Program-made: the position numbers and the translations under genes | Notes under the pieces: generated by a model | What the model saw: the letters and a program-made list of their open reading frames with translations, nothing else | Told to the model about the DNA's origin: nothing | The model's database searches: none | From: Zygnema circumcarinatum | Lineage: Eukaryota; Streptophyta; Zygnematophyceae; Zygnematales; Zygnemataceae | Direction of reading: 5' to 3' | Assembly: GCA_037447605.1 (NCBI GenBank) | Contig: CM074806.1 | Coordinates: 2,647,400-2,711,399, forward strand | Length of the DNA stretch: 64,000 nucleotides | Shown here: in pieces, positions 45,896 through 55,624 of the stretch | Layout of the letters: each line of letters begins with the position of its first letter | Position numbering within the stretch: position 1 is the stretch's first letter

Positions 45896-47935
45896 ATGGG
45901 GGGCAAAAATTCAAAGGAGAGATCAGAGGAGGGGAGGGAGGGTGAAGGCGCTCCGTCTACACCAGAGGAGGGCCCTGCTTCACATGCAGACCATGGAGGA
46001 GAGTTGGAGGAGAGAGAAGGTGAAGGAGAGCTGCAGGAGAGAGAAAGGAAGGAGAGGGTGGGCGATGGATTAGAGGAGGAGGAGGAGAGTGGAGAGAAGG
46101 AGGGATCCGAGGGAAGAGGGAAGGAGGGAGAAAAGGAAGGAGAGGTAAGGGAGAAGGGAGAAGGAGTGGAGAACCGAAAGGAAGGAGAGGATAGGGAGAA
46201 GGAAGGAGGAGGGGCAAAGGAAGACAAGGAAGACAAGGAAGGAAAGGAAGGGAAGGAGGACGAAAGGGAAAGGGAGGAAGGAGGGCAGAAGGGAGAAAGG
46301 GAGCGAGAGGAAGGGACGGATGAAGGACCGGGGGAAGAGAGAGAGAGAAATGGGAAGGACGGAGGAGAGAATGATGAGGTTGTTTGTCCTGCCAAAGATG
46401 AAGGCGAGTCTTTGGCAAGCAGCACAATCTCAAAGGCTGCCACTTCGGCGGGAGAAGCTAGCCAACATTCTGGAGCGTCTATATTCGCTCTTCTCGTTTT
46501 GCTACCACTCCTGCTCACTCTGGCTGCAATCTTGGCAATCATTTTGCCTGGAACTCCAACTACGCAATGGAAGATCATGCCCCCACTGGTGCAAGAGCAT
46601 TACGGCAAGGGCTTAACTCTAAAAGTGGCTGTAGACGGCATTCCTCTTCAAGTCTTTCTTCGATCAGCTGGGCCGAAATCCGGCGAGGTCGTTCTTTGTC
46701 TCCATGGAGCAGGCGCGAGCTCTTTCTTGTTTCGCAATGTTCTGCAACTTTTAGCGAAGGAGGGCTTAAGAGCAATAGCCTTGGATTTTCCTGGAACCGG
46801 TCTTTCTGACAAACCATTGGTTCCTGAAGTCTACGGCACTTATCAATTGTCACGCGTGATCAGCCAAGTCATGACATCCTTGCAGCTTCCGCCAGTGCAT
46901 CTTGTGCTGCATGACACTGCCGTGTTTGCTGGAATGTCGTGGGCTTCCAGCAATGTTGACATGCTGCGCAGTCTCACTCTTCTGGACTCTCCGATGGAGC
47001 TCCCTTTTGACCCAGCTTTCCCTTCATGGATCGTTGCTTCTCCTCCGCTGGCAACCATAGTCACCTCCTTTGACTGGTCAATGAGCCTCTTGTTCCGTAC
47101 ATACTGTTCAAGAACGATGTCAGCAGAAGTAGCTGCTTCACATGCTTATCTCTTGACCCGCAATGGAGGATTGAAAGCTGTATCTATGGCAGTTAGCCAG
47201 ATGAATAGGAGCATTGCATTTGCGGAGGGTCTATATCGAGACGCTGTTGGTATACTCGGGCAGACTGATTCTCAAATTTTATGGGCGAATTCATGGTCCT
47301 CTTTATGGAAAGAAGAAGGAGAAGAGCTGTTAACCCGCTGGCCATTAGCGACGCTTCATCAGCATGGAGGTAGTCGATGGTCACAGGTGAGCTAAGAAGA
47401 TTTGGTAACTTAAAGTTTAAAGTGGAAGATCGAAAATGTATCTTGTATTTTCTTTGTTCTCAAATCGTAGAATTCAAGGATGCTGGTTTATGAAACCTGA
47501 GGCAAATTCATTTATTTACTCATGCACGCATACCCTCGGCAGTCAATAGCAGTCGTTAATGTTTGTGCGATTTCTTTTCGTCTCTAAATGCTGAAGTTAT
47601 CCCAGATGCTGTGTTTCGTTTCTGGTGAGTTTTCACGCATCGTGGAAAATCTTTCATGCAGAGTTCTCAGCTTTTGTGTTTGGGGTAGTTTCAACATTGT
47701 TTTTAGCATATAATTAAATTTCGTCCAAATTCATCCAATGGGTTTGCAGGAAGATGTGCCAGAGGAGATCTCACGGCTAATTTCAGCTTTCGTTCGCTCC
47801 CTGCCCCCTACCCGGTGGTCTCCTCCAGCAGAAGAGATTCCAGAACGTATTCAGCGCCAGTTTGATGCGATGCGAACCCAGGGTCATATGCATGGCGGCC
47901 ACAGCCATGGACCTGGCTGCAGCCATTCGCATTGA
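45896..47935 (+). CDS. Alpha/beta-hydrolase with acidic N-terminus, membrane anchor and His-rich tail, 2 exons
   Basis: Exons 45896-47386 and 47750-47935, phase 0, 558 aa. It begins MGGKNSKERS, fitting the N-myristoylation pattern (Gly2, Ser6). Residues ~7-180 are an extreme Glu/Lys/Gly/Arg repeat from GGA-rich DNA. A membrane segment follows at ~194-219 (IFALLVLLPLLLTLAAILAI). The hydrolase fold has an oxyanion-type HGAG at 270-273, DFPGTGLSDKP, and a strand-turn LVLHDTAVFAG where GxSxG is expected; Asp340 occupies the nucleophile position, as in HDWG-type epoxide hydrolase or dehalogenase relatives. The tail GHMHGGHSHGPGCSHSH matches plant alpha/beta-hydrolases with His-rich ends that I recall. 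Substrate unknown. The acidic repeat could be a locally expanded sequence, but it is open and in frame throughout. Confidence 0.88.
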
Positions 47936-48671
47936 GGCACTGCCTTTTGTGACTATTGCTGCCGCTCCATGGAGCCACCCATGCTTCCCTTCCCCATCTA
48001 CTCTCACAGGTGTGGGCAAGGACATGGCCTTGGCGCTGGCCAAAATGCTCCGCCTTTGCCATATGGCTCATGTAAACGTGGTAACCATTTTCTGAGTAAA
48101 TCGGGAGCAGGGGAGGTGAACCCCTGACATCGTCAGCTCCCCCTGCTCCGCATATGCTTATGATCACTCCTTTTCTCCCCGGCGGTTAGTGAGGATGGAT
48201 TGCTGGAAGCCGCATCGTTGTGCGCCAATCCTGTGTCCAAACTGTTACAACAAAATAACGATTGTGACTGTAGCGTTTGCGTTTTGTAGAGGCTCGTCGC
48301 TAGAATAAAGCTCGAAAAGGAAGGGTCCGCGCATTGAAAAAGCTGAAAGTTGCTCGAAGATGCTTGTTGTAGAGCTGTGGTGCAAATAATGTTTTCATTC
48401 CGCCTGGCCATTTTTAGATGAGATTTTCTGTTACAATGCTCTATCCCTGGCGTCTGTCTGCCCTGATCCTCCAGCATACCACGCAGGCAAACAACACTGC
48501 CATCCAAGAAAAAACAGCATGAACCACACATTGCAATGGCATAGATCGAGGCTTAGACACGCCGTACACGAATGAGCTTTTTTATTTTCATCATTCGCAC
48601 CAACAATGTGGAAAAGCCTGACCCCGCGGCTGATTTTTGGGAGTGCCCTGCCTCTGCCCTGCGCCCTAATC
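47936..48671. other. Convergent intergenic region between hydrolase and eIF3b
   Basis: 3' flanks of both genes. No feature recognised. Confidence 0.5.
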
Positions 48672-51600
48672 CTAGTCCAGGGCTTCAAAGTTCATGATCT
48701 CCTCCTGCACATCGACGACCTCCTCCACCTCCACCTCCTCCGCCTCGTACTCTTCGTCGTCGTCACTGAGGTCCTTGCTCCAGAGCATCCCCCTCACTTC
48801 GGCCTCCTGCTCCGCGTAGCGGTTCCACTCCGCCTGCCACGCCCTCCACTGCTCCATGAGCTCCTTCCGCTTCTCGACCTCGGCAGCGCTGGTCGCCTGC
48901 CCGGCCTCCTCGTCCTCCACCTCGTAGCGCTTGCTGTACTTGCGGAGGTTCTTGGCAACCTCAGCCTCTTTCTCCGGAGTCAGCAGGGAAGGCTGCCTCG
49001 GTCGCCACAAGAACTGCGGAAAGAGAGAGAGAGAGAGAAAGAGAGAGATCAAATGGATGTGACAGAACGACCTTCAAATGGGCAACCTCCCAATCACGTC
49101 CCTAACTTCATGCCTTTTCTTGTAGCAAAATGTGTGTAATGCTACAAGTGATGCGTGCGTTTCAAACCTTCCGTTCAAGTTGAGTTTCTCTAAGGATTGA
49201 AGGCACTGACCTGAAGGAACCGATCCCTTGGAAGGCGGTACAGAAGCTTTCCATGGAATGACCATACGTTGAATCCGTTCTCCATTTGGTGCACAGAAGT
49301 CACTGAGGTTGTCACATATCTGAAACCATCCTCCAAAAATGAGTTAGTGTTGAGCCTTTAACTCAGAGCTTCACTATGTTGAGAAGCCTAGAACAGATGC
49401 ATATGACAACATGCTTTACAGCATGCTTCTCGTGGCTTAAATCATGTATAGGAAACGCAATCAGCTTAAATTGGCCACTTAGCAACTTATTCTAACCCAG
49501 AAAACAAAAGTCCACGGCCTACTTTGGTCTGCCTCTATGAATCTGCCTCAATTAACTGACAGACAGCCAAACTCCTTCCGAACAAGGCTCTCCAACTAAG
49601 AGTCGACTCCGTTTCTTGCAATGTTGTCTTATTCCGGATGGCCTGCACATCCATGGTATGTGGACATACCTCCCTGTAGGATCCCAGTCGATATCAGTGG
49701 CCATGAAATGCTCTCCAGTGGCCAAGCTCTCAGCATCATCCACATTGTAGAATTCCAGTTGCCCATTGAAGCCCTTGAGACCTGCCAGAACAATGAAACG
49801 TCCCAGCGGAGACCAGAACAGCGCGTTCACCTGCTTGCTTTTCAAAGTGGTCAATTTGGTCACCTTCTGCACGCCTGTGCCGCCTGCACTCCTCATAGTG
49901 TAAAAGCTCACGTCAGGGCGTGGGCCATCCCCATGCACGAGGGCAAAGCGATGGCCCTTTGGTTCCCATGCAAAGTCAATGACTTTATCGTTTTTGTTTT
50001 CCAGCTCCAAAACCTAAAACATCAAGCAAGAAAAACACAATTCAAGGTTAGCCCAAGGAAAGTAGCGAAAAACACATCCCCGTTCCTCAACCCAACAACT
50101 ACCTAGCATGCACAACGAGAAAGAGTGGCAGGTCGCTCATCAGTCGATGATGAATATTGCCCACTGTACCAAATACCAAGCATCAATCACCCAATCGAAA
50201 CAAAAAAACAACCAAGCGATATTTTGAGAAAAGCATCTTTTCATTTATTTTTTAGCTGATTCCTGCAGATGCTCGCATGGTCAATACAGTAGCCTACCAA
50301 CAATCCCCAAAGAGAGCTCAGAACAGGGTGGAAAGAAGGGAGATAGATTCGATTGCCCTCCCACGCCAGCTCACCTCAATAGGGATGTCTCGTTCGCGAA
50401 TGCGGAAAAGTTCAAAGCCGCTGTGAGTGCTCTTGCGGGTCTTGGTATACCGATCGACCTTCACGGCCAAGTAGTCGCCTGCACTTTGCCAATACATCTT
50501 GCATTCGCTCACACTGAACAGATTCTTCTGTCGCAGTTCCTCGCGAGATGGAATTTGCATGAGACTGACCTGCAGACGTAGCAGAGGCCACAACTTCTCG
50601 TTTAGGAACGATAAAATTTTCCTGGAGTTCTGATGAAAATTCCTTAAACAGCTAGCGGCAATAACGAATAAGAAAGGGTATTGAAATAATGGTATTGAGT
50701 GAAACAAATGAATCGAAATGACAGACGTAATTGGCCGAAGATCACAAGTTAATCTAAAAAGTCAAACACATCGACAATGACGATGATACACACAGCATAA
50801 ACAGCAGATAGAAACGAAGAGGTATACATACTCGGGCAGGCTGGTTGCCTCCAGCAGATTCAGGAATAAACATGGCCAGAAGTGGCTCTGCAGGTGACCA
50901 GAAAAAGTCGAGAACTCTGTCGACCTTGACCGATTTTTTATCCAACAGCCCCATGGTGCTTGTCTCATACACACTAATGCAGTTCTTGCCAATTCTCGCA
51001 AAGTATTTATCTTCTCGTCCACCGGCCCACCTGTACGACAATTGCATCAAAACCAGTAGAGCAAGTTTAGGCACCCCGGCATGGACCGCGACAGGTTTAA
51101 TCACCTCCGAACAGTACTTTAAGCATTCCCTCACCAGTTACGAAACATCTAGAAAGACAGTAATCAGACGCTTCAATCAAGCACTGAAATCCTAAACAGT
51201 GGATCTCTTCTCATGGTAACGAGTCCATCCTGTAATCTATTGACCAAGTTGATATCTTTGACCGAATTAAACCTACCCACCTGAATACTGGCCATTGAAC
51301 ACCTGCTACACCGCCTGCCCCTCCTGTGGCGAAGTCATCGGCTGGCCCCTTGAACTCGCGCAGAATCTTTCCACTTCGAAGGTCAAACATGTTCAAACTC
51401 ACTTTCTGCTCACAAATTCACCACTCATTCCCAGTAAATCAAAGTTTGTCCAATGGCTGGCATAACCCAGAAACTAGAAAATTAACAAAATCCAAAACTC
51501 CCGGATCCGACTTATGGCACGAAGCAAAATGAATGCTGACCTATCACTTAAGCACTTCTGGGTCCAGCAACGAGACCTACTGCTGATATGGACTACTACA

Positions 51601-54336
51601 GCAACAAGGTGTTGTACGAGTAGAAATTTATCTTTTCTTGAGGAGCCAATTGCAGACGACTTACACTCTGGGACAGCTTTGCAAATCATGAGCATTGACG
51701 GTAGCATTGGTTTCTTATTTCCTATCTGCATCCCAGGAAAAGCCCAGAGCTCCCATTTTACCTGGCTATCTCGTGGATTAGCGGGCTCGTGGCTGCTGTA
51801 CGTAACAAGAAATTTCTCTCCAGGTGAAAAGTCAATCAGCCGTACCTGGGAAAAAATTCCCCCCCAGCCCCTTCAGCCATAGCTGCAATAAGGGGACTTA
51901 ATCCAGTCCCAAAATTCGAACCACCAATATAAACATCCTCTAAAAAGCATGAAATCTGCCGTTTTCTCCAGGTCCATCCTTGCTTTACCATACCTGTGGA
52001 TGAGCAAAGCGCACAAGCCGTTGCCAGGTATGCCCTCCCCAGATAGCAGCACCCTGCCGATGGATTGTTGCCAAATAGGTTCCGAGAGGTGACCATTGAA
52101 CAAAGCTTTCCGTCCAAAACTGCATGAAGCAAAAAACATCTTCTCTTCCCATAAGTTCAAGGTCATTTTTCCAATTCAGCTGCTAAGGGAAACTAAGCCT
52201 GAGAAAATGTCGCACTTGCAATGTACGAAACCTAGTCACTCGTCCTATGTGACTTGACAAGTTGTACTACAGCTCAGAAAGGAAACTAATTTCCTGTTAC
52301 CATCCTCGCAAATCCTTTTCTTCTTCAGCGAAAGTATTGGTTCCGAAGCGACTAAAGGTTCCATGTTTCCGTGGTTCATGTATATCATTTAGGCAGTTAT
52401 TTTCGGCATTTAAAACTCTGTGTTTCTATAGTCTTGAAAGTGACCTTTCAAAACCATACGTGGTACCTCAAAAGAGTCAGCCACGAGATTTCACAAACTG
52501 CTCCTTACCTGAACAACAGAGCAAACCTAATATGCCTACTGAATCTAATGAAAACAGATACTCACAGTTCTGTGATAAACAGGATCTGGCTTGCCCTGTC
52601 GGGCATCGTTCCAATACACTTCGGTCTCTGAACCAAACCGAATAACAAATTGATCGCGGCCACGCTCATCCATGAGCCATTGCCACAAATTCTCCTGCAA
52701 AAACTCATGACAACAATACTTTCAGGGCACGCACTTCCAACGGCCGTAATATATTTCCAGAACATGCGTCGTCTTATCATGACATCCTGCATATGACACC
52801 GCGCAGGAGGGCCCTTAGACCGAGAGGATCACACTCTCTTCATCCTGCAGCAGGGGAAGACTGACATTGAAAGAAACTTACTGCAGGAGTATATTCCTTT
52901 GTTGGAGGCGGCGCATATTCCTCTGAAACTCGTGAATATTTATCGAAGTCGTCGAACATGCAGACCTTAAAGATATGTGCTTTGTCAAGCTTATAACCAT
53001 CTGTCTGCTCTCGCGCTGCTTGAGCCTCCTGTGATGAGCACCGACATAGCAAAGTAAGAAAACTCCTAGTGGCCCCAACGGCAGTCCTTACACTAACACC
53101 TGAATTCGGACAATACGACACCATCGACAGTCATCCGACAACCTAATCTTAAACAAAAAATCAGAGGAATATCTTCAGTGTGTCGATTCAGTGTAGTGTT
53201 TATGTACGTGACACCATAAGAAATATCAAGTGTACAAGTCGCAAAAGATGACTGCATTGAAACAGCAAATAGAAAATCATGTAGCCATACCTGAGGAGTG
53301 GCATACTCCACAAAGGCATATCCTTTGGTTTTCTGCGTCTCTTCATCCACAGGCATCCACAGACCATTTTCGCGAATGGTGCCCATCTGACTAAAAATTT
53401 TCTTCACGACTCCTACCAGCTTTTCGAACTTACTGGAGTCCACAGAAGGCAAATTATCCACGACCACAACATTTCCAAACCCTGTCTCCGTTTCGATCGC
53501 TTCTTCTTCCTCTTCTTCATCATCACTGAACAGCAAACATTGGAATAAGCGGAACTTTAATCGTTTCTTTCCTATCAGATGTTGACGAGAAACTTGTTAA
53601 ACCCAAAGTGAAGAAGGTTAAGGTCTAAAGCTCTGAGGGAGAATGGTTCTGATGTTGGAATTGCACGTTTACATAGAGGATATGTTCTAGAAATAAGTTT
53701 TACAGGTCAAGATAACGACATGTTTGTTTTCTTCTACACACTGAGATGAATTACAGAGCACAGATGATTATTTAAAAAAAGATTTCGAATCTTGGTACAG
53801 TCTTGTGTGGAGTCTTCTTGTATAACAGATAGAAGAGCCGATGAAACGAGGACGACGAGGGGGCGAACAGGAGGGTCCTACAGTTGAACAACAATTGATA
53901 GAGTACGAACAGCAGAAACGAATACATTCGCCTGCTCTCTGCAGCTGGAAGGCAAAGAAGACTTGGCTAACGTACATTGTTAACAAAGCGACATAATCTC
54001 ATTTATGAATATGCCTCACCTGTTAATGCCGAAATCCTCTCCCTCCGGAAGCTGGATAGCCTCGAGATTAACCTGATTCCAATCGATGTTAACATTCACT
54101 TTGATTTCCTCAAGTAATCTTGAACCCTCATCTTCGTTTTCTGCCCTTCCCCCAACCCTGGTCTCTGTCCTCGTCTCTTCCGCCTCGTCGTCGTCATCAT
54201 CATCCTCCTCCTCGTCGTCCTTCTCGTCTTCCCTTTCCTCTGCTCCACCTCCCTTCTCCTCCCTCTCTGCAACTGGCGCCGCTCCTTCTTCCTCCTCCTC
54301 CTCCTCCTCCCGCAAATCATCCCTCTCCTGCCCCAT
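48672..54336 (-). CDS. eIF3b: Translation initiation factor eIF3 subunit b, 12 exons
   Basis: eIF3b is the core scaffold of eIF3 on the 40S ribosome. Exons in order: 54020-54336, 53291-53525, 52882-53028, 52566-52694, 51994-52119, 51762-51845, 51281-51405, 50832-51030, 50375-50569, 49670-50013, 49211-49319, 48672-49013; 783 aa, every junction in phase. An RRM (about residues 125-190) shows RNP2-like VVVVDNLP and RNP1-like KGYAFVEYA. The WD/beta-propeller body contains FVQWSPLGTYLATIHRQGAA, LFSVSECKMYWQSAGDYLAV, GFELFRIRERDIPIEVLELE and GHRFALVHGDGPRPDVSFY. The C-terminal helix (NLRKYSKRYEVED...) is the eIF3g/i-binding region. It is longer than the ~710-720 aa of plant orthologues because of an acidic N-terminal extension of about 60 residues. 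The start is the first ATG of the exon. Divergent from SBPase. Confidence 0.96.
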
Positions 54337-54454
54337 GCCTGGCCTCTTTCTCGGAATTAATCACCTAATCCTGTCGAGTGCGAGCCAGCAAGAGTCTCCT
54401 CCTTCCTGCTGCAGGACGCGGGCCGGCGAGGGAGAGGGAGCCGGGGGAAGGGAG

Positions 54455-54455
<1 letters not shown>

Positions 54456-54482
<27 letters not shown>
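54456..54482. repeat. (CAG)n microsatellite upstream of eIF3b
   Basis: About nine CAG units lie 120-145 bp upstream of the eIF3b ATG, on its opposite strand, so they would be CTG in any eIF3b leader. Confidence 0.9.
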
Positions 54483-54485
<3 letters not shown>

Positions 54486-54549
54486 GAGGAGGCAGCAAGA
54501 CGCGCGTTAGGGTTCGGCGCCGGATGGGAGGGAGGGGCCTCGGGGGGGG

Positions 54550-54650
54550 GGGGCGTACGGCCACTGAAAACCCTGCACCCCGTGCCGTACACTATTTCGT
54601 AGTTTATCGTACAGTACTGTACCGCGGTGTACCTGGAACCGTACGGCCGC
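54550..54650. promoter_or_regulatory. GTAC-core cluster upstream of eIF3b
   Basis: Six or more GTAC cores within 100 bp: CGTACGGCC, GCCGTACAC, TCGTACAGTACTGTACCGCGG, TGTACCTGG, CCGTACGGCC in fragments. They are 215-315 bp upstream of the eIF3b ATG. Confidence 0.5.
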
Positions 54651-55324
54651 TGGTATTGCCGTGCGCTGTTGAGAAATATTGGTTTGGCATTTTTTCGTGC
54701 AACTGTGGAAAGCCATGGAACGACAACGCAACTGTAACTAGACGTATGACTGTGTTGCTCGACATGTAACGGACGCGCGACTATCATTTGCGACTACAGG
54801 CTTGGGGCCTCATGCTGGGCAATGGGGGGGAGAGTTCGGCTAGAAAGTAATGACTTGGTTAAAAGGACTGATGTAGTCGGCGAGTGACTGGCTAACCTGG
54901 CTTGTCTGGGAAAGTCAAGGACTCCCCTCGAAAGTGGTTGACCAGCACGTTGTAGCGGCTGCTATTGTGACCAACAAAGGGATAGTAGCCATGAGGGGTT
55001 GTTAGCTTAAACGCTTCCAACCAGGCTTCTTTTTTTTTTCCTTCCAACCAGGGGCAGTTAATGGAATAAGATCGACAGAAAGATAAAGAGGAAATTTCAT
55101 TAAACTCACGATGGCGAGGCAGTCAAATGTACATGGACAAAATCAGCATGGGGAACCACGAGGAACTGGTCGCAAAGGACCCAAGGACACAGAAAGGTGT
55201 TGCCATGACCATGCATGCCCCCATGCCCCCATGCCCCCATGCCCTTCCCACACGCGCATGCATGCCTGCATCCATCCCCATGCCTGCCGCGCACCTCATC
55301 CATCCGCGATTTCAGGTCACCGGT

Positions 55325-55334
55325 GCCACGTGGC
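55325..55334. promoter_or_regulatory. Palindromic G-box GCCACGTGGC upstream of SBPase
   Basis: A perfect CACGTG palindrome 291 bp upstream of the SBPase ATG. G-boxes are classic elements of light-regulated photosynthetic genes; SBPase is one in land plants. Confidence 0.6.
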
Positions 55335-55624
55335 GCCGACCTCCGCAAATCGCAGGGCAGTGCGAACGGCCCCGCCATCCTCCCCCACCGAGCCTGCCCC
55401 GAGCCGGCCGCGAGCGGCGCCCGAGGCTGTGGGTGCGGACCGGACGGCCCCCCGCCACGAAGAGCGCCCCGGGCCTGCGCGGGCGGCCGCGGCCGCAGGG
55501 CCACTCCGCCCGAGGGCCGGGGCGGGGCCTTATCCTCGCGCCGCGCACTGTCTCCTTGCCTCGCTCTTTCGCTTTCTCTCTCTCACCCTCGCGCGCACTC
55601 CCTCCCCCACTCGGAGTTTGCAAG

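Larger units (their letters stand above)
54337..55624. promoter_or_regulatory. Divergent promoter region of eIF3b (-) and SBPase (+)
   Basis: 1.29 kb between start codons. It contains a (CAG)n run (54456-54482), a GTAC cluster at about 54550-54650, CATGCCCC repeats and CATGCATG words (55207-55270), a palindromic G-box (55325-55334) and a GC-rich island before the SBPase ATG. Confidence 0.55.
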
